Shown piece by piece: positions 1 to 7,693 of a DNA stretch of 64,000 nucleotides. Source of the stretch: Mucilaginibacter sabulilitoris. GTDB lineage: Bacteria > Bacteroidota > Bacteroidia > Sphingobacteriales > Sphingobacteriaceae. The translations under genes and the position numbers were made by a program. Positions within the stretch are counted from its first letter, which is position 1; each line of letters begins with the position of its first letter. The DNA lies in the NCBI RefSeq assembly GCF_034262375.1, contig NZ_CP139558.1, forward strand, positions 4,898,001-4,962,000, read 5' to 3'. The notes below the pieces were generated by a model. That model saw nothing but the letters and a program-made list of their open reading frames with translations. It did not search any database and was not told where the DNA came from.

Positions 1-650
1 TTTCTACCATCTGAATCTTTAACAACGCATTCATGCTCGTTTATCCACTGTATAGTACCATTGCCTGTTACAACATCTGATTCGGTGTAATATTCGAAAT
101 GAACTGTATCACCTTCTTTTATTTCATTTACAGTAGGTTCTCTTTCCTTCTCAAGTTTATTAGTCCACAGCATGGAATAAAATGAAGCAACGTCATCCAA
201 TAGGGCAACCTTAATAGCATCCTTTTCATATTCCATCAATTCAAGGCAATCAATTTGATACCAGTCAGCATACCCATGTTTAAACGCAACTAAATCTTTA
301 GCCTTAGATAACAGGTCTTTATCTTCATTTACAGTTGGTTTGAATTGATTGGCGTAGGCTTCCATAGCTTTCAGAATTTCTTCTTCATCCAATGGCATTA
401 TTCTTATAACGCCTTTATGATCAGGTAACCTTAATCTATTGGCATCAAGGATTTGCGCCGCCGTTTTTATACCGGCATTTTGGGTTGGTTTTAAACGATT
501 ACAGTTATTTAAAAACTCACAAACCTTTAGCGCTAAATCTTTATCATAGATTCTGCCTATTTCGGTTTCGCCGTTTACGGTTAGTATAACAGTGCCTAAT
601 TTTCTACCTACTCTGTATAGGTCGGCATTTTGGGTTGGTTGATCTTTCAT
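1..650 (-). CDS. Hypothetical phage protein, partial at window edge
   Basis: An open frame runs leftwards from an ATG at 650 through the window edge without a stop (216 codons seen). The protein is acidic and lysine-rich. It repeats a short PT(Q/V)N(A/E) motif four or five times along its length, separating predicted helical stretches. I recognise no family and see no signal peptide or membrane segment. It sits 6 bp beyond the stop of the next leftward gene, so it is probably in the same phage transcript. The C-terminus lies outside the window. Confidence 0.7.
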   Translation of the reverse strand, partial: MKDQPTQNADLYRVGRKLGTVILTVNGETEIGRIYDKDLALKVCEFLNNCNRLKPTQNAGIKTAAQILDANRLRLPDHKGVIRIMPLDEEEILKAMEAYANQFKPTVNEDKDLLSKAKDLVAFKHGYADWYQIDCLELMEYEKDAIKVALLDDVASFYSMLWTNKLEKEREPTVNEIKEGDTVHFEYYTESDVVTGNGTIQWINEHECVVKDSDGR

Positions 651-656
651 GGTTAA

Positions 657-1319
657 TTACTCTACAAGTTTTAATATTAAATCCAATTGGCTAACCTCTG
701 TAATCACGCCGTTATAAACGGTTCGTGTATCTGCATCTTCACGTATGCAGCAGAATACTAAATTATCTTGCGGCACATAGGTACAATTGAAGTAAATAAA
801 CCTTTTACCATCACCTAAAAGCTGTGCAAAAGTCCTTCCGGCCCTATGCATTGCTTTTAATTTCCACGAAGATTGATATTTTAAATATCCGTTTTCATCT
901 GAAATTAATTCATAACCTAAAGTTGCCAAGTGAGCAGGTTCAACCCAAAATGGTCGATATAACTTATCTGTCTTAATTGCTTCCCTTTCGTCAAGGGGGT
1001 TGTAGTGCATGAATTGGCGTAAATAATAACCACACCTTTTAGCTAATTCAATATCGCAATCGGGTGTATATTTCCATTCTTGGTTTGGCGTTTCCCTTGA
1101 CTGCCAAACAGGTTCATCAAACAAACTGGCATCATAAATACCGTTCGGGGCATAGGTGGCTGGGTGGTTGGCGGGATTATTACGCCAAAGTTCCATATCT
1201 TCAAAATGAAAATTGAATCCGGTTTCGTAGGTGTTAAGGTGTTTTATATCTTCATACGGATTTTTCGCCACCATAACCCCTGCGGTTACTACCCAGGTTT
1301 TAACGTCTTGAATTTTCAT
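657..1319 (-). CDS. Hypothetical phage protein (220 aa)
   Basis: A 220-aa soluble protein rich in aromatic residues (many Trp and Tyr) with no family I recognise. The spacing to the genes on both sides is under 10 bp, which fits a single leftward phage operon. No catalytic motif, cysteine cluster or membrane segment is visible. It lies among accessory genes (a MazG-like enzyme, small membrane proteins) rather than structural genes, so a role in host take-over or nucleotide metabolism is possible but only a guess. Confidence 0.65.
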   Translation of the reverse strand: MKIQDVKTWVVTAGVMVAKNPYEDIKHLNTYETGFNFHFEDMELWRNNPANHPATYAPNGIYDASLFDEPVWQSRETPNQEWKYTPDCDIELAKRCGYYLRQFMHYNPLDEREAIKTDKLYRPFWVEPAHLATLGYELISDENGYLKYQSSWKLKAMHRAGRTFAQLLGDGKRFIYFNCTYVPQDNLVFCCIREDADTRTVYNGVITEVSQLDLILKLVE

Positions 1320-1328
1320 AATAATTGA

Positions 1329-1697
1329 CTAAAATTTTTTACCGTTTTCTTTTAATCTATTCTCTGGCTTATGATCATCCCGATGTTTGTTATATTCCAT
1401 TTTCTCAGCCATAGCACCGGTTATATCATAACCCCACCTGCCAGCATAATCGAAAATTCTAATAACTGCATCTGCGAGCTCAACTTCTGCCATTGGCCTG
1501 TGTGGTAACTTATCGTCCATAAGGCTTTTTCGTTCTCCCTCCATGGCCTCGCTGATTTCTGAATGAATAAGGCAAAGCATTTCAGCCTTGTTTCTATCGA
1601 GAAGATCACCAGTTACAGGATCTGTGTGCCATCCTGCATTAAATGAATTTTGATAGCACAGTTGCACTACTTCAACTATAGGTGTATTTGAGTTCAT
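1329..1697 (-). CDS. MazG-like nucleotide pyrophosphohydrolase
   Basis: The 122-aa helical protein has the all-alpha NTP pyrophosphatase pattern: a first helix with a CLIHSEISEAMEGE motif (metal-binding glutamates) and a second helix with EVELADAVIRIFDYAG. Family members hydrolyse (d)NTPs to monophosphate and pyrophosphate and can clean nucleotide pools or lower alarmone levels during phage growth. The frame stays open to 1760, but the ATG at 1697 is preferred because it overlaps the stop of the upstream gene as ATGA, suggesting coupled translation. Family assignment rests on motifs only; the exact substrate is unknown. Confidence 0.75.
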   Translation of the reverse strand: MNSNTPIVEVVQLCYQNSFNAGWHTDPVTGDLLDRNKAEMLCLIHSEISEAMEGERKSLMDDKLPHRPMAEVELADAVIRIFDYAGRWGYDITGAMAEKMEYNKHRDDHKPENRLKENGKKF

Positions 1698-1894
1698 AAT
1701 AATTGACTTATGTTGATGTAAAAAATGATCATAACGATTATAAAAGCCATAAACCCACATATAAACATGCGTTTGGTATAAAACAGGGCATCATCAAACT
1801 GACCGAGTAATATCATTTGCCTTTCTTGCCTGTAATAGGATATAGCCTGGCAAAACGATAGAGTTAGTAAGAGGATAAGGAATAAATTTATCAT
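1694..1894 (-). CDS. Small two-helix membrane protein
   Basis: A 66-aa protein with two hydrophobic segments, about residues 2-20 (INLFLILLLTLSFCQAI) and 45-62 (MFICGFMAFIIVMIIFYI), joined by a short polar loop. The topology resembles a holin-sized or superinfection-type membrane protein, but position among accessory genes gives no direct proof. Its stop overlaps the MazG-like start by ATGA, which supports it being a real gene. Confidence 0.55.
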   Translation of the reverse strand: MINLFLILLLTLSFCQAISYYRQERQMILLGQFDDALFYTKRMFICGFMAFIIVMIIFYINISQLL

Positions 1895-1905
1895 GGTGAA
1901 TATGG

Positions 1906-2079
1906 TTAATTGCAGTAAACTACAAGCTGCTGTTTTATCTCTTGAATGGTATCATCTGGTAAAATGAAAGTGCCGGACAACAATTCGCCTCGGCGCCGTT
2001 CCTCTGCCAGTTCGAGATCAAAAAGCAGATCGATGATAGGATAACGGCCTTGAAGTTTAGGATTTAGTGATGGTACCAT
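1906..2079 (-). CDS. Small hypothetical phage protein (57 aa)
   Basis: A short frame begins at an ATG preceded by GGGGAGGAATAGGC, an unusually good ribosome-binding site for this phylum, and ends 12 bp before the next gene. The product starts MVPSLNPKLQGRYPIIDLLF and is a mixed-charge soluble peptide. It belongs to a chain of four tiny genes packed between 1906 and 2463. No function is recognised. Confidence 0.5.
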   Translation of the reverse strand: MVPSLNPKLQGRYPIIDLLFDLELAEERRRGELLSGTFILPDDTIQEIKQQLVVYCN

Positions 2080-2081
2080 GC

Positions 2082-2246
2082 CTATTCCTCCCCGATTATC
2101 TTTTCCTTCAAATCTTCCAGTACTCCCATAGCATAGGCATGCATCAATGATGATCCTTTACGGTTCTCATTATCAGCCTGGGCTTTTTCATCAGACTGAA
2201 AGTTGTATTCCTCGTTTATGAGGGTTAAAATTTGTTCTTTGTTCAT
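2082..2246 (-). CDS. Small acidic hypothetical phage protein (54 aa)
   Basis: The 54-aa product begins MNKEQILTLINEEYNFQSDE, is highly acidic and predicted helical. Its ATG overlaps the preceding stop as ATGA and its stop lies 2 bp before the next start, so it is translationally coupled on both sides. No family recognised. Confidence 0.5.
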   Translation of the reverse strand: MNKEQILTLINEEYNFQSDEKAQADNENRKGSSLMHAYAMGVLEDLKEKIIGEE

Positions 2247-2329
2247 TTCATCTTGTTTTTAATGTCCCGTAAATGATCTGCTATTACCCATAGTGGAATA
2301 GCAAGCAAACAAATGGATACGGATATCAT
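2243..2329 (-). CDS. Tiny membrane peptide (28 aa)
   Basis: A 28-codon frame starting MISVSICLLAIPLWVIADHL is one hydrophobic helix with a basic tail. Both its start and its stop overlap the neighbouring genes in ATGA arrangements, which is the main reason to believe it is translated. The length and shape are like phage single-span peptides, but no function can be assigned. Confidence 0.4.
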   Translation of the reverse strand: MISVSICLLAIPLWVIADHLRDIKNKMK

Positions 2330-2463
2330 GGCTCAACTATTGAATCGTGATCGTTATTACTTTCTGAAGGTGAAGGAGCATTGAACTCCTTGTATAATCG
2401 CCAAAACATGTATAGGAATACCCCAATGATGGCTATAAAGGTTATTAGTGCGATTGTTTTCAT
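2326..2463 (-). CDS. Small single-span membrane protein (45 aa)
   Basis: The product has an N-terminal hydrophobic helix (ALITFIAIIGVFLYMFW) followed by a polar, serine- and aspartate-rich tail ending DSIVEP. It starts 2 bp after the YopX-like gene ends and its stop overlaps the next start as ATGA. It is probably an inner-membrane phage accessory peptide with the tail in one compartment; function unknown. Confidence 0.5.
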   Translation of the reverse strand: MKTIALITFIAIIGVFLYMFWRLYKEFNAPSPSESNNDHDSIVEP

Positions 2464-2465
2464 GA

Positions 2466-2894
2466 TTATTTATCATTTAATAGTTCAGGATTTTGGTATA
2501 TGTTACCGATGACTTCAAGCCACGAGGCATCACCATCATTAAATCCGTGATTTTGTACTGCCAAAGGCATACCTGATTCTGTGTTCTTACCGCCATACCA
2601 ACAGCCGTTTTTGAAATAAACCAGGTATGGCCTTCCCTGTGCTGGCTCTGTTGTATATATATCCCCCTCATAAATATCAACCCCATGTATGTCTGTAAGG
2701 CCTGTACAGATGATCGGTATACAGTCGTGATATTTATAAGTTCCATCTTCAAAATTTTCCTTTATAGATATGCTTAACTTTGCGTTAACATCAAAACCTA
2801 TAATAAGCTGAAATGGATGATTCATGATTGCACCAGACGATAGGTCAACCATACATTTGGCATCAGGCTGCCAAGCTTTAAGTTTTATATTCAT
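2466..2894 (-). CDS. YopX family phage protein
   Basis: A 142-aa protein with the YopX signature: an N-terminal IKLKAW strand, a central GLTDIHGVDIYEGDIY motif, and the C-terminal VIGNIYQNPELL. YopX proteins are small beta-barrel phage accessory proteins of unknown function, common in Bacteroidota and Firmicutes phages. A second, better-conserved paralogue is at 8811-9296, so the prophage has two copies. The gene starts at the only good ATG and is followed by the tiny-gene chain. Confidence 0.85.
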   Translation of the reverse strand: MNIKLKAWQPDAKCMVDLSSGAIMNHPFQLIIGFDVNAKLSISIKENFEDGTYKYHDCIPIICTGLTDIHGVDIYEGDIYTTEPAQGRPYLVYFKNGCWYGGKNTESGMPLAVQNHGFNDGDASWLEVIGNIYQNPELLNDK

Positions 2895-2916
2895 GATTAA
2901 TTGGTTTATTTATTAA

Positions 2917-3162
2917 TTATTGTTCACCAGGGAGACGCTCATACGAGTATTCTATTGGATTGAAGTGGCCGCCTGTCATGGTTGCTAAATGAGAATTAAT
3001 CTTTTCTCCGTTGTAAAGCCCTACCTCCTTCTCGCAATCTTTCAGCAATTGCACTGTCGCCTCTCGCTCCTGATCTATTCCGGCAACCGCTTTCAGTGCC
3101 GCCGTGACGCTGATAACCCCGTTAACAGCTGTGTTTTTTAGTATTTGTTGTATGGTTGTCAT
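2917..3162 (-). CDS. Hypothetical phage protein (81 aa)
   Basis: An 81-aa soluble protein beginning MTTIQQILKNTAVNGVISVT, predicted helical in its first two thirds. The C-terminus (GHFNPIEYSYERLPGEQ) is polar. It starts 2 bp after the stop of the small gene upstream. No family recognised; placed in the accessory block between YopX and a secreted small protein. Confidence 0.55.
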   Translation of the reverse strand: MTTIQQILKNTAVNGVISVTAALKAVAGIDQEREATVQLLKDCEKEVGLYNGEKINSHLATMTGGHFNPIEYSYERLPGEQ

Positions 3163-3164
3163 TG

Positions 3165-3320
3165 TTATAAATCTTCGTTAATGATTCTTTCAGCCTTTGA
3201 GTAAGTTATGCAGGGCTGAAACTGCATATTCGTCCAAAAGCAGAATAAGTATCTCTTTTGTGGCATGTAACCCCTGATTAATCCATTTTTATAAATGGTT
3301 TCAATGCGATACCGGTTCAC
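3165..3320 (-). CDS. Small basic hypothetical protein with GTG start (51 aa)
   Basis: The frame begins with GTG, preceded by GGAGGAAATCAGC, and that GTG overlaps the upstream stop as GTGA. The product (NRYRIETIYKNGLIRGY...) is basic and aromatic and looks like a compact beta fold. The coupled start and good ribosome-binding site support it despite its size. Function unknown. Confidence 0.5.
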   Translation of the reverse strand: MNRYRIETIYKNGLIRGYMPQKRYLFCFWTNMQFQPCITYSKAERIINEDL

Positions 3321-3646
3321 GCTGATTTCCTCCTTTTAACCTTAGCATTATGTGAATACCTCAACCTGTTTGATCGTTTAGTACCACCACTGCCGTAACG
3401 CATGCCGTATTCTTTAGGAGTTAGGCCGAAGTCACGTACAGGCATTGACATATCAAGCCCACCAGTAACATCATTTACAGTAATATTTTGCTTAGCTTCT
3501 TTACGACGTGTTGTAGCTTTATATTCAACCGTACTGCTGTTCGTGACAGCTAATGATTTGTTAGCCTGAGCGATCTGTCCAGTGATTGCAAGGCCAGATA
3601 TAGCTGCGGCTCCCATAATCAGGCCTTTTGTGAAATTTCTACGCAT
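3317..3646 (-). CDS. Putative exported small basic protein (109 aa)
   Basis: The N-terminus is a likely signal peptide: basic MRRNFTKG, hydrophobic core LIMGAAAISGLAITG, and an AQA cleavage-like site near residue 28. The mature part is strongly basic, ending in RRKSA, with a GLTPKEYGMRYGSGGTKRS segment. It is the first gene downstream of the tRNA-bearing gap and its stop overlaps the next start. It may be exported, or the first helix may just anchor it; no family recognised. Confidence 0.55.
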   Translation of the reverse strand: MRRNFTKGLIMGAAAISGLAITGQIAQANKSLAVTNSSTVEYKATTRRKEAKQNITVNDVTGGLDMSMPVRDFGLTPKEYGMRYGSGGTKRSNRLRYSHNAKVKRRKSA

Positions 3647-4316
3647 AAAATGAATGGTTTTATACCAACAAAAGCCGGTGTTACCCAGCTCATTTGTTAT
3701 CCCGAATAGTTAGTCACGGGAATATGGATCATGCAACTTTAAAGCCTTTCCACGGTTCTTATTTATACACCTCACGTAGATTTTGGTGTTAGACTTTAAT
3801 CGAGGGCCAGCCTTTACACCGGCCCAATTGTTTTGTCACTACCGATCGTGTAGCCGCGCAATCATCATATTGGTAATGCTTCCTTGATGTTGTTGCGGGA
3901 ATCAGATTCGAACTGATGACCTTTAGGTTATGAGCCTAACGAGCTGACCAACTGCTCTACCCCACAATGTTGCCGGTCTTTCCCGGCTGTCATTACTCGA
4001 TTTTCATTTCGGGTGTAACTCCCTGCACATGTATTCCACCCATGGGATGGTAGCTTTGCTGCCCTTTAGGGTTTTACGTTTCCATTGGCTACTAATGGCC
4101 TTGCCTTTCCAAGGTGTCATCGGTTACTCCTTTTTAGCCACCGAAAACTTGCTAAGTTGCTGGAGCTGCATCCCTATGATATCCGTCATCTCATAAGGCG
4201 TGATTGTTTCTCTTCAACCCCAAACCCAATAACTCGTAAAGGGTAATCCGTATCAGCTTCTACGGCGGAAACCAGCTTCTTTCAAACCGACTTACAAGGA
4301 TTGCCCTACGCGGTTG
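3647..4316. other. Gene-poor 670-bp stretch around the tRNA
   Basis: Apart from the tRNA at 3893-3966 I see no convincing coding frame. The stretch is richer in C+T on the plus strand and less AT-rich than other prophage gaps, which is compatible with further structured RNA, but I could not fold a second tRNA or a known RNA family by eye. Confidence 0.4.
3893..3966 (-). tRNA. tRNA-Met (CAT anticodon), phage-borne
   Basis: Read leftwards, a full cloverleaf can be drawn. The acceptor TGTGGGG pairs with TCCCGCA (with G-U pairs), the D-arm is GAGC/GCTC, the anticodon arm TTAGG-CTCATAA-CCTAA gives a CAT anticodon, and the T-arm is ATCAG-TTCGAAT-CTGAT. No CCA is encoded, as is common in Bacteroidota. 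CAT can be initiator or elongator Met, or Ile if lysidine-modified; the three G-C pairs typical of initiators are absent in the anticodon stem, so elongator Met or tRNA-Ile2 is more likely. It sits inside the prophage, so it is probably phage-encoded rather than the attachment site. Confidence 0.9.
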
Positions 4317-4538
4317 TTATTGTTTAACACCTTCACGTCCATTACTCCACATGATGTAATCCGAAACGTGATCTTTTAATATATCAATAGCTGAAACATC
4401 AGATGAAAAGGTTTTAGTTTTCCAACCACCTCCCCAAGGTGTTCCTGGTTCATCACTCGAATAAAATATATTACAGTGAGTTAATTTATCCTCAATTATA
4501 AATTCCAATCGTTCAATTGTAGTGTGTGCTGTTGCCAT
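4317..4538 (-). CDS. Hypothetical phage protein (73 aa)
   Basis: A 73-aa acidic protein (MATAHTTIERLEFIIEDKLT...) ending in SNGREGVKQ. It is isolated, with about 220 bp of AT-rich sequence upstream that could hold its own promoter. No family, membrane segment or catalytic motif is recognised. Confidence 0.45.
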   Translation of the reverse strand: MATAHTTIERLEFIIEDKLTHCNIFYSSDEPGTPWGGGWKTKTFSSDVSAIDILKDHVSDYIMWSNGREGVKQ

Positions 4539-4763
4539 ATATATGATATTGTTGTTGTCAAATTAAGGTAGCCGGATGGTGTATCGCATGCTACCTTTCC
4601 ATGTAAAAAATTAGTTTTAACTAAGTAAGATCAGTGCCCCTAAACACTGATCTTTACCAATTCCCTATTCACTAAATCAATTACAATACGAATATAAAAC
4701 AAATATTCTTATTATTCTAATTTTAGAACAAAATAATTGAAATTAATTTTTCCCCACGTTTTC

Positions 4764-4988
4764 TTACTTAGTGAACTGATTGTTTTCAATTCCCATTTTA
4801 AGATTAAGATCTGGGCTCGGTGAAATTTCAATAGAATAATGATCGCTGCCGGATGCTGCCTGTGAAAGTTCATAAAGTATTCCAGTTGGCCTAATGGTAA
4901 TAGCAACAACCATCCGCTGTAACTGATCAGGATCAGTTTTAAGGTAAACTATGTCACCCAGGTTATATTCTGTAAAGTGGTTATGCAT
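4764..4988 (-). CDS. Hypothetical phage protein (74 aa)
   Basis: The 74-aa product has a small beta-barrel look: the segment YNLGDIVYLKTDPDQLQRMV and following strands resemble the short host-factor-like proteins often found beside phage head genes. Its ATG lies inside the last codons of the portal gene (8-bp overlap), so it is co-translated with the portal. Function unknown. Confidence 0.6.
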   Translation of the reverse strand: MHNHFTEYNLGDIVYLKTDPDQLQRMVVAITIRPTGILYELSQAASGSDHYSIEISPSPDLNLKMGIENNQFTK

Positions 4989-6435
4989 TGCCTCCTCCTT
5001 TCGTCACTGGCACCGGCGCCAACTTAGCAGCCTCCGCAGCTTCTGCCTTGATGCGATCATACTCGGCCACCGGATCTGACGTGAACGCCAGCATGTTCAC
5101 AGCCGTCTCCTTACTCATTAACCCTGCCCCCACCAGGCTAACGATATTTGCATACTCCTCGGTTAAGTTACGCGGGAGTTCTATTTTAAATTTAGGTTTA
5201 ACAGGCATACTGACGGATGATTTTACACCTACATTAATCACTGCCATAGCGGCTTTCAATAAGTTTAAATGCCGCTGCCATTCCATGCCCAAATCGCCAT
5301 CCTGATTAGATTTTGCTTTATTGGTTGCTGGCAGGAACATCAATTCAATTGCAACACCTGGTATATTTGAGCTCCCCTCAAGTTGCTCCATAGAAATTTG
5401 AGGCGTGGAAGTTTCGTCGTAAATATCTCTTCTTAGATTTTTCCGTTCATCGGTAGCAGATTGCTGGGCCCCTTTGGCCTCCACATACTTCAAGTCGCCG
5501 CCATCAGCCATCTCAAATACTTTGCGAGTATTCTGCTTGTCGCCGCCTGATTTTGCAGTAATTTGACCTGTTGCGGCCAATATTGGGAAGGAACTAATCT
5601 GATTTTCGTCAGCCGTATCACTATCGCCCTCTTCAACGCGTTCTATCTTTGGCAACACATCGGCATACTCTGGCCTTTTTTGACCATGGTAAATATAATT
5701 AGCCTTACCGTATGGGATTAGGGTTTCTTTCTCAACTTCCCAACCTGATGTGCCAGTAACGTAGGTGATATATTTATCGGATAAGAACAGATCCATCTTG
5801 TTGATGTCCTTTTCATCAATACGAACAGTATACTGCCTCGCGCAACTGATCATTTCCTTATACTGGTTGTAAATGGGGATGATAATATCACCATCCTCAG
5901 GAGAAAACACCGAGCATCTCATTTTAAACTTGCTGGTCGATGGCGCTATACCCTCCCAGAATCCATCTTCTGCCGGTACTGAATACCACACCACTAAACA
6001 CTGAGTGTAGTTTTTCTTCAAACGATCGATCTTTTGGGCGGTATAGTTAAGTTTATTGTCCTCCCAGGTGCGCTTCAACATCGCTACCATTGTTTCATCG
6101 GTTGCTTTAAATCCTTCGCGAATAGTGGCATCAATCTCAATACCGCCACTCAGGTTCATTCTAACTGCCCAGTCAAGGATCTGCTTTTGGGTAGATGATG
6201 GTATCCGGTGAACATCCCTGTGCTCTGTTCTGTAAGTTGGCTTCCCCTCATTGTCGAGTACCCCAGTGGCAATGTCAATTTCTTTCCACGGCCTGTATGC
6301 CAGATCTTTCACGACCTTGTGATCTTCCGGCTCGATATCGTAAGCGTATTCAGGTATGACAGGTGCCAACGCCTGGATAGTAGATACAAGTTTTACAGGT
6401 TCAGATAAAAGTGAGGTGATTTCGGATAATTCCAT
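4981..6435 (-). CDS. Phage portal protein, SPP1 gp6-like
   Basis: The 484-aa length, the mixed alpha/beta N-terminal part, the central region with alternating strands, and a C-terminal helical segment (NLTEEYANIVSLVGAGLMSKETAVNM) match dodecameric portal proteins that form the DNA entry channel at the capsid vertex. The sequence MEQLEGSSNIPGVAIELMFL near residue 360 is the stem/loop region typical of SPP1-type portals. It lies downstream of the terminase genes in transcription order, but about 4 kb of accessory genes separate them. Assignment is by overall pattern, not by a catalytic motif. Confidence 0.8.
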   Translation of the reverse strand: MELSEITSLLSEPVKLVSTIQALAPVIPEYAYDIEPEDHKVVKDLAYRPWKEIDIATGVLDNEGKPTYRTEHRDVHRIPSSTQKQILDWAVRMNLSGGIEIDATIREGFKATDETMVAMLKRTWEDNKLNYTAQKIDRLKKNYTQCLVVWYSVPAEDGFWEGIAPSTSKFKMRCSVFSPEDGDIIIPIYNQYKEMISCARQYTVRIDEKDINKMDLFLSDKYITYVTGTSGWEVEKETLIPYGKANYIYHGQKRPEYADVLPKIERVEEGDSDTADENQISSFPILAATGQITAKSGGDKQNTRKVFEMADGGDLKYVEAKGAQQSATDERKNLRRDIYDETSTPQISMEQLEGSSNIPGVAIELMFLPATNKAKSNQDGDLGMEWQRHLNLLKAAMAVINVGVKSSVSMPVKPKFKIELPRNLTEEYANIVSLVGAGLMSKETAVNMLAFTSDPVAEYDRIKAEAAEAAKLAPVPVTKGGGNA

Positions 6436-6439
6436 TAAA

Positions 6440-6472
6440 CAAAAATACCCTACGGTGTGCAGGGTATTTTTG
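6440..6472 (-). terminator. Hairpin just upstream of the portal gene
   Basis: A perfect 12-bp stem, AAAAATACCCT at 6441-6451 with AGGGTATTTTT at 6461-6471 plus one flanking pair, has a 9-nt loop. In the leftward direction it ends in T5 and lies 5 bp before the portal ATG, so it could end transcripts from the 6527-6715 gene or act as an attenuator or RNA-processing site for the portal mRNA. Confidence 0.5.
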
Positions 6473-6526
6473 GGATGGGCTTTCTATGTGGAATTGGTAA
6501 GTTGCAGCCTATATGCGTGGTACGTG

Positions 6527-6715
6527 TCAGTAAGCTGCCAACCTATCAAATAGAAATCCCAACTCTCGTAATAGCTTGATCTGTTGCCGTACATCCCCGT
6601 GGGTATCCTGGCTATCAAGCAATGTGTTTTCAATCTGGTAAACTAAATCTCTGGATTTTTCTGGTGCATAAAGAGAGATAACATTATCAATCTCTTCAAA
6701 TGGTATGTGTATCAA
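6527..6715 (-). CDS. Hypothetical phage protein (62 aa)
   Basis: A 62-aa helical protein (MIHIPFEEIDNVISLYAPEK...) with no recognised family. It stands between a structured non-coding block upstream and a hairpin downstream, so it may be a separately transcribed phage gene. Confidence 0.45.
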   Translation of the reverse strand: MIHIPFEEIDNVISLYAPEKSRDLVYQIENTLLDSQDTHGDVRQQIKLLRELGFLFDRLAAY

Positions 6716-6767
6716 AGCAGGGTAATTTAAAATAAAAGTAATGACGTGACATTTAATCTAAGCAGCT

Positions 6768-6867
6768 CCGAGGGGTACGAAACCCTGATGCCACGCAAAG
6801 ACATAGCCACGCCATAGCTGGCGTACTTGTATTGCGTTGCGTGGCATCTTAATTTTCGTACTTTCGG
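6768..6867. ncRNA. Candidate structured RNA or DNA hairpin element
   Basis: Nested perfect inverted repeats form one long hairpin: CCGA/TCGG, GTACGAAA (6775-6782) with TTTCGTAC (6854-6861), GATGCCACGCAA (6787-6798) with TTGCGTGGCATC (6837-6848), and an inner CGCCA-TAGC-TGGCG stem (6810-6823). It is much more GC-rich than the AT-rich gap around it and has no reading frame. It could be a phage non-coding RNA on either strand, or a DNA site for replication or packaging. Confidence 0.5.
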
Positions 6868-6874
6868 AAAGCAG

Positions 6875-7080
6875 CAACGTGTTAAGTACAATATTTTAAC
6901 TGTACAAAGTTATGGGTTTATCCTGATCTATTCATATCGTGTTATTTAAATTAATTGGTAGTTATTACTACGATATATAATTTAAGATGTTACGATAAAA
7001 ATTAAATCATTTGTAAGTATTTGTTTAACAAATAATTAATTTTATGCCTTGGGATTACTTGGAAGGATTGGAGATATAAG
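6875..7080. other. AT-rich non-coding stretch
   Basis: About 200 bp of very AT-rich sequence between the hairpin element and the terminator of the next gene. I see no frame; it may carry promoters for the hairpin element, but no full TTTG/TAnnTTTG pair is clear. Confidence 0.3.
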
Positions 7081-7081
7081 A

Positions 7082-7107
7082 AAAGCCAGGCTATTGAAGC
7101 TGGCTTT
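7082..7107 (-). terminator. Rho-independent-like terminator
   Basis: AAAGCCAG (7082-7089) pairs with CTGGCTTT (7100-7107) across a 10-nt loop, about 30 bp past the stop of the leftward gene at 7137. It probably ends the accessory transcript that starts upstream. Confidence 0.55.
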
Positions 7108-7136
7108 CTGGGTGTTGATGTAGGGGTATATTAATG

Positions 7137-7487
7137 TTATATCATCGGCCACGGAATGATGTTAGACACTCGTTCGCCATTCCTTCGGATGTAGGTGCCA
7201 ATTCCGGATTGGGTGAAAACATCGTATCCCGCCTTTGCAAACTTTGCCTTCGTAGGCTTGCCTTTGATAATACCATTTGAAATTGCATCGTCGTACACAA
7301 TTTTAAATTGAGCCTCTAAGGCTTCATTAAATTGGCGTAATATTACCTCAGATTCCTCATACATCGATTCCATGAGCATTTTTACTTTTGCATCCAGTTC
7401 CGGATTTGGCTTAAGCATTTCATCTATTTGCTTCAACTCTTCATCGGTAAGTCGCTTCATTCTTGGTATATCTCCGAATTTTGTCAT
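7137..7487 (-). CDS. Hypothetical helical phage protein (116 aa)
   Basis: The protein is acidic and helical for its first 85 residues (KRLTDEELKQIDEMLKPN...), then has a basic GKPTKAKFAKAGYDVF segment and a C-terminal IRRNGERVSNIIPW. The frame is open to 7517, but the ATG at 7487 is preferred because it lies just past the stop of the upstream gene at 7496. No family recognised. A terminator follows. Confidence 0.5.
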   Translation of the reverse strand: MTKFGDIPRMKRLTDEELKQIDEMLKPNPELDAKVKMLMESMYEESEVILRQFNEALEAQFKIVYDDAISNGIIKGKPTKAKFAKAGYDVFTQSGIGTYIRRNGERVSNIIPWPMI

Positions 7488-7495
7488 GGTTTGAT

Positions 7496-7693
7496 TTATT
7501 TTGATATCTTCCAACAATCATAGAAGTGTAGCCCTGATTCCCAAAGGTCATTGAATCGCTTCATCCTGGATTTGTTGAATATTGGCCAGATGATGGTAAG
7601 GAACAGGGTATGTTTGATTCGGCATTGGATGAACATGTGATCATGCCTGCTTATCTCGTATAACACCTTGCGTCTCTCTTCTATCGTTTTCAT
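7496..7693 (-). CDS. Small basic hypothetical protein (65 aa)
   Basis: The 65-aa product starts MKTIEERRKVLYEISRHDHM and has one moderately hydrophobic stretch (TLFLTIIWPIF) near residue 30. Its ATG overlaps the upstream stop as ATGA, supporting translation. No function recognised. Confidence 0.45.
   Translation of the reverse strand: MKTIEERRKVLYEISRHDHMFIQCRIKHTLFLTIIWPIFNKSRMKRFNDLWESGLHFYDCWKISK

Noticed and set aside
3893..3966. The tRNA-Met as the prophage attachment site
   Set aside because: It is complete and has phage genes on both sides, and a different tRNA-like 3' end lies at the right boundary.
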